Source of the DNA: Lentibacillus amyloliquefaciens
GTDB lineage: Bacteria; Bacillota; Bacilli; Bacillales; Amphibacillaceae
Assembly (NCBI RefSeq): GCF_001307805.1
Contig: NZ_CP013862.1
Location: 3,224,001-3,288,000 of the forward strand
Reading direction: 5' to 3'
Length of the DNA stretch: 64,000 nucleotides
A model generated the notes under the pieces. It searched no databases. It worked only from the letters and a program-made list of their open reading frames with translations, and was not told the DNA's origin. The stretch's first letter is position 1; the number at the start of each line of letters is the position of its first letter. Made by a program: the position numbers and the translations under genes. Shown one piece after another: positions 44,975 to 56,795 of the stretch.

Positions 44975-45595
44975 TCACGTGTTGTGCTTTTTCCGCTCCA
45001 CGCGGTTAAAAGCATTGAGGCTCAGCCACATCGTGATAAATGCATATGTACTGCATCCGAATATAAAGGCTAATGCCGGAAGAGCTATCATAACAAAAAC
45101 GACGGCACCGAGACTGATGATCATCAGAAACGTGTGAATAGGGCTTATGAGCATAATCAGCAGCGTATTTTTCATAATGTTGCCTACGTTCAGGTCGTAA
45201 TGGACGAATACCGGAAATAAATAAAACAGACATAACAGAAACAAAAGCATAAACGTAAATATCGGGATGTAAGTCCATGACAAACTGTCGGTCAAATCGA
45301 CTTGAATAAAATAGATATTGAAAGTGATCACTAGAATGATAGCTGTAATGGGGATTCCCAGAAGATTTGCTTTTAAAAAGTCAGCTTTAACATATTTCCA
45401 GTAGGTATCAAAAATGCGGATATCCTTTTTACCGCGCAGCCAGTCCCGGATAATTGCAAACATAGCAGCGGTTGCAGGATAGATTCCGAGAATCACTAAA
45501 CCGGAAAGGGTAAAACCGATCCATAGTAATTGGAGATAAGCAAAACGCATAATCCATTCCATTATTCGGTAAAGCGTACTGGCGAACATATTCAT
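44975..45595 (-). CDS. YesL-like DUF624 membrane protein
   Basis: 206 aa from the ATG at 45595, placed 7 nt after GGAGGG; an in-frame ATG at 45610 lacks a site. Five or six hydrophobic segments, with the family pattern YRIMEWIMRFAYLQLLWIGFTL...GIYPATAAMFAIIRDWLRG near the start. Such genes commonly accompany oligosaccharide ABC transporters in Bacillales; the molecular role is unknown. It lies opposite to the permeases. Confidence 0.85.
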   Translation of the reverse strand: MNMFASTLYRIMEWIMRFAYLQLLWIGFTLSGLVILGIYPATAAMFAIIRDWLRGKKDIRIFDTYWKYVKADFLKANLLGIPITAIILVITFNIYFIQVDLTDSLSWTYIPIFTFMLLFLLCLFYLFPVFVHYDLNVGNIMKNTLLIMLISPIHTFLMIISLGAVVFVMIALPALAFIFGCSTYAFITMWLSLNAFNRVERKKHNT

Positions 45596-45707
45596 CAGAT
45601 TGCCCTCCATGGCATTTAGTGTCGGGGTCTATTATACAGGATGATTAGATAGATTCAATTTAAATAAGGCTGTATATTCACTGTTAGTATCTGTTATAAA
45701 AAATTCG

Positions 45708-45770
45708 ATGGAGCGGAAAGCGACTGCCCGCAGCGGAAATCAACACTGTCACTGTTTCGCAGTTTAGGGA
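45708..45770. repeat. Short remnant of a Bacillaceae intergenic repeat
   Basis: GGAGCGGAAAGCGACTGC and CCGCAGCGGAAATCAACAC resemble core pieces of the elements at 22498 and 42985 (GCGGAAAGCG, GGAAAT). It lies upstream of xylA. The rest of the 45596-45850 gap shows only a ribosome site (GAGGAGG) before xylA. Confidence 0.45.
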
Positions 45771-45850
45771 TTTTGTGTCATAAACAACCTTTTAGAAAAC
45801 AGCGTTAAGAAAAGGGCCTAAAATACAGAGAAATTGAGGAGGAATAAGTC

Positions 45851-47176
45851 ATGACCTATTTCAACAATATCAGCAATATCAACTATGAAGGATCCAATTC
45901 TACAAATCCTTATGCGTTTAAATTTTATAATCCGGAAGAAAAAGTCGGGGGAAAAACGATGGAAGAACAGCTGAAGTTTTCCGTCGCGTATTGGCATACC
46001 TTCACTGAAGATTTGTCCGATCCATTTGGGGCCGGAACAGCTCTGCGCCCTTGGGATAAATACGATGGCATGGACCGGGCAAAGGCACGGGTTGATGCGG
46101 CATTTGAACTGTTTGAAAAATTGAATGTCCCGTATTTCGCTTTTCATGATGTCGACATCGCCCCGGAAGGAAGCAATCTGCGCGAATCCAATCAAAATAT
46201 CGATACGATAGTTGCAATGATCAAGGATTATATGAAAGACAGCAAAACCAAGCTCTTGTGGAATACGGTGAATAACTTTACCCATCCGCGATTCGTGCAT
46301 GGCGCGGGCTCATCCAATAATGCGGATGTCTTCGCTTATGCCGCGGCAAAAGTGAAAAAAGGCCTGGAAGTCGGAAAGGAGCTGGGCGCTGAAAACTATG
46401 TGTTCTGGGGCGGCCGCGAAGGCTATGAAACACTTTTGAACACGGATATGAAACGGGAACTGGACCATTTGGGGCGGTTTTTCCATATGGCTGTTGATTA
46501 CGCAAGAGAAATCGGCTTTGATGCACAGTTCCTGATTGAGCCGAAACCAAAAGAGCCGACAACCCATCAATACGATTTTGATGTTGCCAGCGGTTATGCC
46601 TTCTTGCAGCGTTACGGACTGCAGGATGATTTTAAATTCAATATTGAAGCGAACCATGCGACACTCGCGGGCCATACGTTTGAGCATGAATTGCGTTATG
46701 CGCGGGTCAACAATATTTTGGGATCGGTTGATGCGAATCAGGGCCACCCGCTGCTTGGCTGGGATACCGATGAATTTCCGACTGATCTGTACGGAACGAC
46801 GCTCGCCATGTACGAAATTCTCAAAAATGGCGGTCTCGGAAGCGGCGGCTTGAATTTTGACGCGAAAGTCCGCCGGGGGTCGTTCACACCGGAAGATCTG
46901 GTTCACGCCCATATCGCCGGAATGGACAGTTTTGCCGTCGGGTTGAAAGTGGCGCAAAGGTTAATTGATGATAAAGTCCTCGATCGTTTCATAGAAGAAC
47001 GCTACAGCAGTTTTGACACAGGTATCGGCAAGGCGGTTGAAGACGGCACGGCAGATTTTCATAAACTGGAAGAACATGCATTGGGACTTGAAAATATTCA
47101 AAATCAGTCCGGACGGCTTGAACAAATTAAAGCGACGATTAATCAGTACTTATTGAAAGAATATGCAGGAGCGTAA
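45851..47176 (+). CDS. xylA: Xylose isomerase
   Basis: A 441-aa class II xylose isomerase converting D-xylose to D-xylulose. [13 protein letters not shown] carries the catalytic His/Asp, [15 protein letters not shown] and [18 protein letters not shown] are metal-site segments, and [18 protein letters not shown] is conserved. TTGAGGAGG precedes the ATG. It overlaps xylB by one base, so they are co-translated. Unlike in B. subtilis no xylO palindrome was seen directly upstream. Confidence 0.97.
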   Translation: MTYFNNISNINYEGSNSTNPYAFKFYNPEEKVGGKTMEEQLKFSVAYWHTFTEDLSDPFGAGTALRPWDKYDGMDRAKARVDAAFELFEKLNVPYFAFHDVDIAPEGSNLRESNQNIDTIVAMIKDYMKDSKTKLLWNTVNNFTHPRFVHGAGSSNNADVFAYAAAKVKKGLEVGKELGAENYVFWGGREGYETLLNTDMKRELDHLGRFFHMAVDYAREIGFDAQFLIEPKPKEPTTHQYDFDVASGYAFLQRYGLQDDFKFNIEANHATLAGHTFEHELRYARVNNILGSVDANQGHPLLGWDTDEFPTDLYGTTLAMYEILKNGGLGSGGLNFDAKVRRGSFTPEDLVHAHIAGMDSFAVGLKVAQRLIDDKVLDRFIEERYSSFDTGIGKAVEDGTADFHKLEEHALGLENIQNQSGRLEQIKATINQYLLKEYAGA

Positions 47177-48681
47177 TGGCTATGAAATATGTGATTGGTG
47201 TTGATTTAGGAACAAGTGCTGTTAAACTGCTGCTGGTGAACCGGAATGGTGAAATCGCTCAGGAGGTTTCCAAGCCATTATCGCTCATCCAGTCGAAAAC
47301 CGGCTACAGCGAACAGGATCCGAATTTATGGGTGGAGCAAACAATGGCAGGCCTCAGGGAGATGCTCGGCAATTTTGAGGGTGATCCCGCTGACATCGAA
47401 GGCATCAGCTTTTCCGGGCAAATGCACGGGCTTGTATTATTGGATGAACATTATAACGTGCTGCGCAATGCGATCCTTTGGAACGATACACGCACAACAG
47501 CGCAGTGCCGGGAAATTTACGAGGCGGTTGGCGAACATCGTTTACTGGAGATCACGAAAAATCCGGCACTGGAAGGCTTTACCCTACCGAAAATTTTGTG
47601 GGTGAAAGAGCACGAGCCGGAGATTTTTCAGGAGGCAGCGGCATTCGTTCTGCCAAAAGATTACGTGCGTTATAAATTGACCGGAAAGCTTCACATGGAA
47701 TACTCGGATGCGGCCGGGACGTTATTGCTGGATGTCGGCCGAAATGAATGGAGCCGTGAGATATGCCGCTCGCTGGATATTGAGCCTGATTTGTGTCCCC
47801 CGCTCGTTGCCTCCTCTGATGAAGTGGGGCAGGTTGATGCACAGGTAGCTGAAGCGACGGGGCTGTCAGCTGGAACACGTGTATTTGCCGGTGCGGCTGA
47901 TAATGCTTGCGGGGCAATCGGGTCGGGTATTTTGGAAGATGGCAAAACATTGGTCAGTACGGGGACTTCCGGTGTGGTCTTGTCCTATGAATCTAGTAAT
48001 GATAAAGATTTCCGGGGCCAGGTGCATTATTTTAATCATGGCGCACCGAACGCTTACTATACGATGGGCGTCACACTGGCGGCAGGGTACAGCCTCAGCT
48101 GGTTTAAAGATGCCTTTGCCGGTGAGGAATCTTTTGACGATTTGCTGGCCGGCGTTGATTCGGTGCCGGCCGGATCCAATGGTTTGTTGTTCACCCCATA
48201 TGTTGCAGGTGAGCGAACGCCGCATGCAAATGCCGATATACGCGCCAGCTTTATCGGCATGGACAGCGCACATGAAAGACGGCATTTTGTGCGGGCGGTC
48301 ATGGAAGGCATTACGTTTTCGCTGAATGAATCGATCGCGATTTTTCGTGAACATGGTAAGCGGATTGAGAAAATCGTTTCCATAGGAGGCGGCGCGAAGA
48401 ACGATCTTTGGCTGCAAATGCAGGCCGATATCTTTGATGCTAAAATCGTAAAATTCTCAAGTGAGCAAGGACCCGGCATGGGAGCGGCAATGCTTGCGGC
48501 CTACGGCTGCGGATGGTTTGATTCGCTGCATGGTTGTGCGGATGCGTTTTTGAAAGTAGAGAAAATGTTCTCGCCGGACCCGGAAAATGTGGAAAGGTAT
48601 AAGGAATTGTTTGAGATCTATCAGGATGTGTATGGGCGGACGAAGGAGTTGAATGAGAAATTAGTAAACTTTCGGGAATGA
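47176..48681 (+). CDS. xylB: Xylulokinase
   Basis: A 501-aa FGGY-family kinase making xylulose 5-phosphate, which feeds transketolase. The N-terminal phosphate loop is YVIGVDLGTSAVKLLLVN. The substrate segment SFSGQMHGLVLLD, the catalytic Asp in LWNDTRT and the C-terminal ATP site IVSIGGGAKNDLWLQMQADI are present. The ATG shares a base with the xylA stop; an alternative ATG 6 nt later fits the AGGAG site a little better. Confidence 0.96.
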   Translation: MAMKYVIGVDLGTSAVKLLLVNRNGEIAQEVSKPLSLIQSKTGYSEQDPNLWVEQTMAGLREMLGNFEGDPADIEGISFSGQMHGLVLLDEHYNVLRNAILWNDTRTTAQCREIYEAVGEHRLLEITKNPALEGFTLPKILWVKEHEPEIFQEAAAFVLPKDYVRYKLTGKLHMEYSDAAGTLLLDVGRNEWSREICRSLDIEPDLCPPLVASSDEVGQVDAQVAEATGLSAGTRVFAGAADNACGAIGSGILEDGKTLVSTGTSGVVLSYESSNDKDFRGQVHYFNHGAPNAYYTMGVTLAAGYSLSWFKDAFAGEESFDDLLAGVDSVPAGSNGLLFTPYVAGERTPHANADIRASFIGMDSAHERRHFVRAVMEGITFSLNESIAIFREHGKRIEKIVSIGGGAKNDLWLQMQADIFDAKIVKFSSEQGPGMGAAMLAAYGCGWFDSLHGCADAFLKVEKMFSPDPENVERYKELFEIYQDVYGRTKELNEKLVNFRE

Positions 48682-48689
48682 TTTTGGGT

Positions 48690-48760
48690 TGAATCGATCG
48701 AGAGCAGCAAGAAATCGATCGACAGAAAATGATCAATCCAAGAACAGAAACGCTCAGCGA
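48690..48760. repeat. 21-bp tandem repeat array 3 (short)
   Basis: Three units directly after xylB: ATCGATCGAGAGCAGCAAGAA, its 21-nt neighbour beginning ATCGATCGACAG, and a degenerate third. Same orientation as the other arrays. A hairpin GATTTTTAGC/GCCAAAAATC follows at about 48793-48816 without a T run. Confidence 0.55.
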
Positions 48761-48948
48761 TAGCACATTCCTAATAGTTCATTGAAACGGGTGATTTTTA
48801 GCATAAGCCAAAAATCGTCAAATTGAAAAACCCCTTTTGACAGGCATTGATAACAGTACATCTCCAGCAAAAAACAGACATCATCTGGATAGCTCACAGG
48901 ACATCATGACGAAAGGAGGTGTTTGAAAATATATTTAAAGTATATTAA

Positions 48949-50385
<1,437 letters not shown>

Positions 50386-50406
50386 CAGATGTTTCTTATA
50401 CAACAA

Positions 50407-50433
50407 CTTTGTTCATCTATTAGACGAACAAAG
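50407..50433. promoter_or_regulatory. xylO: xylO operator 2
   Basis: A 27-bp near-perfect palindrome with arms CTTTGTTCATCTA and TAGACGAACAAAG, 40 nt upstream of xylF. It shares its arms with the site at 41562, so XylR should also control xylFGH. Confidence 0.85.
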
Positions 50434-50473
50434 CTAAAACTGAAATAAGTTTCAAATGAAAGGGGTCATCGCA

Positions 50474-51559
50474 ATGAGCAAGCTTTTCAAGTCCGGTGTT
50501 ATTGCAGTCATGTCAATTACCATACTGCTTTTAGCCGCGGCATGCGGACAGGACGCATCGAATGGCAATGATAATGCCGATGCATCATCAGACGGCGAAG
50601 TTACGATTGGACTTTCTGTAGCAGATTTAACATTGGAACGATGGCAGCACGACCGTGATATTTTTGTGGAACAGGCAGAAGAACTGGGGGCGGATGTTTT
50701 GGTGCAGTCCGCTGATGGGGAAGATGAAAAACAACTATCGCAAATTCAAAATATGCTCTCGCAAGGTGTTGATGCATTAGTAATCATTGCTAATAACTCT
50801 GATGCGTTAAGCCCTGCTGTTAATCAAGCCAAGGAAGAAAATATTCCGGTGGTAGCATATGACCGGTTGATAAATAATGCGGAAATTGACGCTTACGTAT
50901 CTTTTGATAATGAACGCGTTGGGGAGATGCAAGCTGAATATTTAATTGATCAGGTACCAACAGGTAAATATTTTCTTTTAGGTGGTGCACCAACGGATAA
51001 CAACGCACAAATGTTCAGAGACGGGCAGATGAATGTGTTGGATCCATTAATTGAAAGTGGTGACATCGAAGTGGTCGGGGACCAGTGGGTAGAAGGCTGG
51101 TCTGCAGAAACGGCTATGAGTATTGTAGAAAATGCATTGACTGCTAATGAAAATGATATTGATGCCATTGTTGCAACAAATGACAGTACTGCTGGCGGCG
51201 CAGTGCAAGCACTGTCTGCTCAAAATCTTGCAGGTGACATTGCTATTTCCGGGCAGGATGCCGATTTAGCGGCGGTACAACGCATTGCGGAAGGGACGCA
51301 ATCAATGACTGTTTATAAACCGATTCAGGATATTGCAACTAAAAATGCTGAAATCGCCGTTAAACTTGCTAAAGGCGAAGATATCGAAGCGGAAGATACA
51401 GTTAATAATGGCGTGACAGATGTTCCGTTCATTAAACTTGATCCGATTAAAGTAAGTCAGGAAAACTTAGTCGATACCGTGATTGCCGACGGGTTTCATT
51501 CATTCGAGGATGTGTATGAAAATATACCGGAAGATGAGCGGCCGGACAAGCCGGAATAA
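50474..51559 (+). CDS. xylF: D-xylose ABC transporter substrate-binding lipoprotein
   Basis: A 361-aa periplasmic-binding-protein-like (type I) lipoprotein. ATG 50474 is chosen (AAAGGGG upstream); the ATG at 50456 overlaps that site. Lipobox LAAAC near residue 25. Motifs: IGLSVADLTLERWQHDRDIFVEQAEELGA near the start and AIVATNDSTAGGAVQALSAQ and SGQDADLAAVQRI, as in XylF. First gene of xylFGH under xylO. Confidence 0.92.
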   Translation: MSKLFKSGVIAVMSITILLLAAACGQDASNGNDNADASSDGEVTIGLSVADLTLERWQHDRDIFVEQAEELGADVLVQSADGEDEKQLSQIQNMLSQGVDALVIIANNSDALSPAVNQAKEENIPVVAYDRLINNAEIDAYVSFDNERVGEMQAEYLIDQVPTGKYFLLGGAPTDNNAQMFRDGQMNVLDPLIESGDIEVVGDQWVEGWSAETAMSIVENALTANENDIDAIVATNDSTAGGAVQALSAQNLAGDIAISGQDADLAAVQRIAEGTQSMTVYKPIQDIATKNAEIAVKLAKGEDIEAEDTVNNGVTDVPFIKLDPIKVSQENLVDTVIADGFHSFEDVYENIPEDERPDKPE

Positions 51560-51635
51560 AAATGATATGACAATTATCCGGGGAGGAGGGGGACTCTCCT
51601 CTTTCCTATTGAGTTTTTAAAGAGGTGAATCTTTT

Positions 51636-53171
51636 ATGACTGGATATGCACTGCAAATGGAGGGGATCAGCAAAGAATTTCCTGGGGTCAAAGCATTGGA
51701 TAGTGTGACATTATCCGTTAACAAAGGAGAAATTCATGCACTGTGCGGTGAAAATGGCGCCGGCAAATCGACGCTTATGAAAATATTAAGCGGCGTATAT
51801 CCTTCCGGCAGTTTTGACGGAAAAATAGTAATTAATGAAAGAGAAGTCAGGTTTCGCAATATTAAAGAATCACAGGAAGCCGGTATAGCCATCATTTATC
51901 AGGAATTGGCTTTGGTGCCTGAAATGACGGTTGGCGAAAACATCTTTCTGAGCAGTGATTTGATGAGAGAAAAAGTATTGAATTGGAATAAGCTTTATGC
52001 CGAGTCAAAGCGGTGGTTGGATCATATTGGATTAAACATCGATCCACAACGGAAATTAGGTGATCTGACAGTTGGTAAACAGCAATTAATTGAAATCGTC
52101 AAGGCACTTACAAAGAATGCAGAGATTCTAATTTTGGATGAACCAACAGCAGCGCTGACAGAAAGTGAAGTAGAGGTATTGGTTGAGATTTTAAAGGATC
52201 TTAAATCAGAAGGTGTCACTTGCATCTATATATCGCACAAGCTTGGTGAGGTGATGCGGCTTGCTGATTCGGTAACTGTTTTAAGAGATGGTCAGACGAT
52301 TGATACATTCAATGTAAATGAAATAACAGAGGATACAATTGTTTCCAATATGGTAGGCAGATCACTAACGAACTACTTTCCTTATGAAGAACATGAGACC
52401 GGAGAAGAGATATTAAGTGTCAAAAATTATTCTTTCTATAATAAATCAACTGATGAAACAATAGCAGATAATGTGTCTTTCACACTGAGAAAAGGCGAAA
52501 TACTGGGTATATCCGGCTTAATGGGAGCAGGACGCTCCGAGCTGTTTATAAGCCTTTTCGGCGGGTATCCCGGCAAGGCATATGGAGAAGTGACAATCGA
52601 TGGAAAGCCAGCAGTTATCAAGAAGCCATCTGATGCCATCAGTGCCGGTTTAGCTTATGTATCAGAAGATCGTAAACGGTATGGCCTGGTGATAGGGATG
52701 GAAATTACCAAAAACTCAACACTCGCTGCCCTCAAAAAGGTTATGCCCAATGGATTGATTGATGCTTCTTTAGAGTTGAAAAGTGCAGAAGAAATGACAA
52801 ATAAGCTGAATTTGAAAGCCCATAGTTTAGAAGCAAAAGTGGAGCAGTTAAGTGGCGGCAATCAACAAAAAGTCGTGTTGAGTAAATGGCTGTTTACCAA
52901 TCCAAAAATTCTCATATTGGATGAACCAACAAGAGGGATCGATGTCGGTGCCAAAAATGAAATTTATAAAATCATTAATGAATTATCACAGCAAGGTGTC
53001 GGTATTATCATGATTTCATCTGAATTGCCGGAAATTCTGGGGATGTCGGACCGTATCCTTGTAATGGCAGATGGTACCATTTCAGGAGAACTCTCGAGGG
53101 AAGAAGCCACAGAGGAAAATGTCATGAAACTGGCGACAGGAGGAAATAATCATGAGCCAATCATCAACTGA
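51636..53171 (+). CDS. xylG: D-xylose ABC transporter ATP-binding protein
   Basis: A 511-aa protein with two fused ATPase domains. The first has Walker A GENGAGKSTLMK and signature LTVGKQQLIEI with Walker B ILILDEPTAAL. The second has a degenerate Walker A (GLMGAGRSEL) with LSGGNQQKVVLSKWL and ILILDEPTRGIDVGAK, the usual arrangement of sugar ATPases. AAAGAGGTG precedes the ATG. It overlaps xylH by 20 nt. Confidence 0.95.
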   Translation: MTGYALQMEGISKEFPGVKALDSVTLSVNKGEIHALCGENGAGKSTLMKILSGVYPSGSFDGKIVINEREVRFRNIKESQEAGIAIIYQELALVPEMTVGENIFLSSDLMREKVLNWNKLYAESKRWLDHIGLNIDPQRKLGDLTVGKQQLIEIVKALTKNAEILILDEPTAALTESEVEVLVEILKDLKSEGVTCIYISHKLGEVMRLADSVTVLRDGQTIDTFNVNEITEDTIVSNMVGRSLTNYFPYEEHETGEEILSVKNYSFYNKSTDETIADNVSFTLRKGEILGISGLMGAGRSELFISLFGGYPGKAYGEVTIDGKPAVIKKPSDAISAGLAYVSEDRKRYGLVIGMEITKNSTLAALKKVMPNGLIDASLELKSAEEMTNKLNLKAHSLEAKVEQLSGGNQQKVVLSKWLFTNPKILILDEPTRGIDVGAKNEIYKIINELSQQGVGIIMISSELPEILGMSDRILVMADGTISGELSREEATEENVMKLATGGNNHEPIIN

Positions 53172-54306
53172 AAAACCGGCTGAAAAGAAGTTAAGTTTTA
53201 AATTTAATGCGCAGTCTTATGCCCTGATTGTTGCCTTAATTCTGATCGTGTCAATCTTTGGAATTTTAACAGGTGGTGAATTTCTGTCATCACGAAATCT
53301 ATCGAACCTGTTTGCTCAAATGACTGTCATAGCTGTTTTGGCCATTGGTATGACGCTTGTCATCGTTGCCGGCCATATTGATCTGTCAGTAGGTTCATTA
53401 GCGGGATTAACCGGAGGCATTTCGGCTATTTTACAAGTATGGTTTGGATGGGATACCGTATGGGTCGTATTAGCTGCAATCGTTGTCGGTGCTTTGCTTG
53501 GTCTCTGGCAGGGATGGTGGGTCGCTTACCGTGCTGTACCTGCTTTTATTGTAACGCTGGGTGGTATGCTGATTTTCAGGGGTATTTTAATTGGAATCAG
53601 TGCAGGACAAACCGTAGCACCACTTCATGAAGGTTTCAGAGCTATTGCGAATAGTCATTTGCCATACTGGGCTGGTTATGTATTAGCGGTTGCGGGTGTC
53701 ATTCTATTATTTTTTTCAGCTTGGCAAAGCCAGAATAAACGGCAGCAATTAGGCTTATTGACAGACAACCCGTTTAAACTCTATGGAAAATATGCTGTGT
53801 ATGCCTTCCTGATTCTTCTATTAACTTATATGTTAAATCGCTACAATGGTATTCCTGTTCCATTAATTATCGTGATGTTCTTTGGCGGTTTGTTTATTTT
53901 CATTTCAAATAAAACATCCTTTGGCCGCTACATCTATGCAATCGGTGGTAACGAAGAAGCAGCTGCCTTGTCGGGGATCAATATAAAGCGCAATACGTTA
54001 TCTGTTTTCGTACTGATGGGCGCGCTTGCGGGAGTAGCCGGTGTTATTTTATCGAGCAGGCTGAATGCTGCAAGTGTCAGTGCAGGCGAAATGTATGAAC
54101 TAGACGCAATTGCGGCGTGTGTAATCGGCGGAACAAGTCTGATGGGTGGCCGAGGTAATATTGTAGGAGCCGTTATTGGCGCCCTGATTATGACCAGTAT
54201 AGATAACGGTATGAGCATGATGAACATCGAAACGTTTTGGCAGTCGATCGTAAAGGGATTGATTTTAATCATTGCTGTGTGGATTGATATCTCAAGCAAA
54301 AAATAG
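53152..54306 (+). CDS. xylH: D-xylose ABC transporter permease
   Basis: A 384-aa protein with about ten membrane helices, BPD_transp_2 family. GMTLVIVAGHIDLSVGSLAGLTGG and the C-terminal ELDAIAACVIGGTSLMGGRGNIVGAVIGALI are hallmark segments. AGGAGG lies upstream inside the end of xylG. The insert of about 50 residues between helices (QSQNKRQQLGLLTDN) is typical of XylH compared with RbsC. Confidence 0.94.
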   Translation: MSQSSTEKPAEKKLSFKFNAQSYALIVALILIVSIFGILTGGEFLSSRNLSNLFAQMTVIAVLAIGMTLVIVAGHIDLSVGSLAGLTGGISAILQVWFGWDTVWVVLAAIVVGALLGLWQGWWVAYRAVPAFIVTLGGMLIFRGILIGISAGQTVAPLHEGFRAIANSHLPYWAGYVLAVAGVILLFFSAWQSQNKRQQLGLLTDNPFKLYGKYAVYAFLILLLTYMLNRYNGIPVPLIIVMFFGGLFIFISNKTSFGRYIYAIGGNEEAAALSGINIKRNTLSVFVLMGALAGVAGVILSSRLNAASVSAGEMYELDAIAACVIGGTSLMGGRGNIVGAVIGALIMTSIDNGMSMMNIETFWQSIVKGLILIIAVWIDISSKK

Positions 54307-54364
54307 ACATTAATGGCATAATATTGGTAGAGTGTCGTAATGAATAACAGAAGGGATGAGCGTA

Positions 54365-55357
54365 ATGCGTTTTACAAAATGGGGCATACTAAGTACGGCG
54401 AACATCGCGCAAACTCAGCTGATACCAGCTATTGAGCGATTTGAAAATGCTGAAGTGACTGCAATAGCAAGCGGCAGCGGGAGGGCATCAGAAGTCGCTC
54501 GTGAATTAGGGATTCCCAAGTCTTATGACTGTTATGAGGGACTTCTCGTTGATCCGGAAATAGAGGCGGTGTACATACCGCTGCCGAATCACTTACATAA
54601 AAAGTGGGTGATAGAAGCAGCCAAAAAAGGCAAGCATATTCTCTGCGAAAAACCCGCGGTGTTAACGTCTGCTGATATGGAAGACATTCAAAGGACGTGT
54701 GAAGAAAACAACGTTCTTTTCATGGAAGGGTTTATGTACTATTTCCACCAGCAGCATGATCGGGTGAAAGAAATTATTGCCAGTGGCGAAATTGGCGATG
54801 TTAAACTCGTGAGATCAAGTTTTTCTTTTCTGGTAACAGACAAAGAAGATAACATTCGAATGGATGCTGCAAAAGGCGGCGGGACGTTCTATGATATCGG
54901 GTGTTACAGCATCCACTCCATCCGGCATATTTTGGGCAGTGAGCCGGTTGCGGTGCATGTACATGCGAAGCGTGATGCAACTTATGGTGTCGAGACGAAT
55001 GCTGTCACGTACATGGAATTTTCCGGTGAGATCATGACCGTCTTTGATAACAGTTTTGAATCGGCATTCCGGCAAGAATACGAAATTATTGGCACGGAAG
55101 GCCGTGTAACGGTACCACGCGCATACCGCCCTGATTTGAACGGCGGCGATGGGTTAGTGATTGTCGAAACTGATGGCGTGCGTCGTGAAGAAACTATAAA
55201 CACAGATCAATATAAAGCTGAAGTCGAGCATTTCTCGGATGCTATCCTAACCGGGGTAAGGCTCAAGCACACAATGCAAAATACCGTGAGCAATCTTAAA
55301 GTCATTGACGCATGTTTACAATCAATTGAAACGGGCGAAAAAGTATACTTGAATTAA
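54365..55357 (+). CDS. Gfo/Idh/MocA-family oxidoreductase, possible D-xylose dehydrogenase
   Basis: About 330 aa; ATG 54365 lies 9 nt after AGAAGGG, while the ATG at 54356 abuts that site. The N-terminal Rossmann fold (WGILSTANIAQTQLIPAI), the EKP motif in HILCEKPAV and DIGCYSIHSIRHILG are the family pattern, close to NADP-dependent xylose 1-dehydrogenases and dihydrodiol dehydrogenases. Position after xylFGH suggests oxidation of xylose or another pentose, giving a side route to the XylA/XylB path. No lactonase or xylonate dehydratase is near. Confidence 0.82.
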   Translation: MRFTKWGILSTANIAQTQLIPAIERFENAEVTAIASGSGRASEVARELGIPKSYDCYEGLLVDPEIEAVYIPLPNHLHKKWVIEAAKKGKHILCEKPAVLTSADMEDIQRTCEENNVLFMEGFMYYFHQQHDRVKEIIASGEIGDVKLVRSSFSFLVTDKEDNIRMDAAKGGGTFYDIGCYSIHSIRHILGSEPVAVHVHAKRDATYGVETNAVTYMEFSGEIMTVFDNSFESAFRQEYEIIGTEGRVTVPRAYRPDLNGGDGLVIVETDGVRREETINTDQYKAEVEHFSDAILTGVRLKHTMQNTVSNLKVIDACLQSIETGEKVYLN

Positions 55358-55363
55358 TAAGCA

Positions 55364-55394
55364 AAATCCGGGCTATAATGTTTAGCCCGGATTT
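55364..55394. terminator. Bidirectional terminator between the oxidoreductase and galM
   Basis: AAATCCGGGCTA pairs perfectly with TAGCCCGGATTT around a 7-nt loop, between convergent genes. Confidence 0.9.
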
Positions 55395-55396
55395 AA

Positions 55397-56428
55397 CTAT
55401 TCCGTTCCAAATGTGAAGGATGTCTGTTTTGAATAGCGTGTATTTGCTTTTAGTATGATAGATGGAAAACCGTCATGATGCAGCGATGCAGGCGGGCCTT
55501 GCGTTTCAAAGCATACACCCGCATATTTGCGCGACCGTTCACCCTTTAATGCCAGCCCTTCCTCCAGATTTTGACCTGTGTACATAACCACCCCTGGCTG
55601 GTTCGTTTCAATCTCCATGACCCGCCCGCTCGATTCCTCGTTGACACGAATATTACCTCGCTCATGATCAAAAAGAAAATAATGATCATAGCCATTACCG
55701 GCAATGGCGTTTTGGTCGGTACCCGATGCTATCCCGTCAATAAGCTTTCTGCCGTGTCTAAAATCAAAGGGCGTATGGCTGACGTTCAGTTTATTCCCAG
55801 TCGGTATCAAGTTTTGATCAAGCTCAATAAAATGGCTGCTGTTGATCTTCACTGTGTGCTGTTTGATTGTATCGCTTTGATTGCCGCTCAAGTTAAAATA
55901 TGTATGATTGGTCAGTGTTAAAGCAGTCGTTTCGTCACTGATCGCTTCGTAGTCTATTATGAATTGGTTCTGGTTATTCAGGGTATAGGTAACGGCCACC
56001 TCTATCGTTCCGGGAAATCCACCCTCACCATCCTGACTTGTGTAAGTTAGCTTAACACCAGCTTCATCAGCTGTCTGAAAGGGAACTGCATCCCAAATCA
56101 CTCTATGGAAGCCGGACGCGCCGCTATGTAAACAGTTATTGCCATCGTTCGCTTCCGGATTGTAATGCTTCCCGTCAAGCTTGAAAGATGCATCCTGAAT
56201 TCGGCCGGCAACACGTCCGATCATAGCTCCGAAAAAATTTGCGTCCCTCTTATAATCTTCAATATTTTGATACCCCAATACGACATTTTCAACATTCCCG
56301 TGTTTATCAGGCACAAGAATCTCCGTAATGATCCCGCCATAATTTAAAAAAGTCACTTGCATCTTATTGTGATTTGAGATTTTAAATCGCCTCCACCCAT
56401 TGTGAAGTTGTTCCTGAATTATATTCAC
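55397..56428 (-). CDS. galM: Aldose 1-epimerase (mutarotase)
   Basis: A 343-aa cytosolic beta-sandwich enzyme interconverting alpha and beta anomers of aldoses. Conserved GRVAGRI, NCLHSGASGFHRVIWDA (catalytic His), LTLTNHTYFNLSG (second His), GYDHYFLFDH and the C-terminal PGVVMYTGQNLEEG and GVCFETQGPPAS, with the catalytic Glu in the last. In this island it probably supplies alpha-xylose to XylA. It has its own promoter region overlapping array 4. Confidence 0.94.
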   Translation of the reverse strand: MNIIQEQLHNGWRRFKISNHNKMQVTFLNYGGIITEILVPDKHGNVENVVLGYQNIEDYKRDANFFGAMIGRVAGRIQDASFKLDGKHYNPEANDGNNCLHSGASGFHRVIWDAVPFQTADEAGVKLTYTSQDGEGGFPGTIEVAVTYTLNNQNQFIIDYEAISDETTALTLTNHTYFNLSGNQSDTIKQHTVKINSSHFIELDQNLIPTGNKLNVSHTPFDFRHGRKLIDGIASGTDQNAIAGNGYDHYFLFDHERGNIRVNEESSGRVMEIETNQPGVVMYTGQNLEEGLALKGERSRKYAGVCFETQGPPASLHHDGFPSIILKANTRYSKQTSFTFGTE

Positions 56429-56502
56429 TTTATCAGCTCCAATATCGAGTTGAAATTAACTTTATTGTACCATATAGTGTGGTTTTTCGGGCGGTGCAGT
56501 TG

Positions 56503-56649
56503 ATTCGAGCGAGAGGCGCGGTAACACGAGCGGGAATGTCTTGGAACCGAGCGAGAGGCGCGGTAACTCGAGCAGGAATGGCTTGGAAACGAGCGAGCCC
56601 CCCACTAACTTGTGCAGAAAAACCTTGAACTCGTGCAAAATCCCTTGAA
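56503..56649. repeat. 21-bp tandem repeat array 4
   Basis: Seven units in 21-bp register beginning ATTCGAGCGAGAGGCGCGGTA. Units 1-2 and 3-4 are near-identical 42-bp blocks; units 6-7 are of the CTTGTGCAG/CTCGTGCAA type. It lies between divergent galM and the CAP gene. The remaining 56650-56795 holds only a ribosome site and a possible promoter. Confidence 0.8.
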
Positions 56650-56795
56650 ATTTTTACAATAAGCGATCCGACTATGCAGGCAGGCTTCGGATATCATGTC
56701 AGAAATCCTTTCCAATGCTCCAATTTTGTATGACTGCCCATCTTAGGTGTATGATAGAGGTACAATGATACGAATAAAGTGAAGGGGCGCCCACC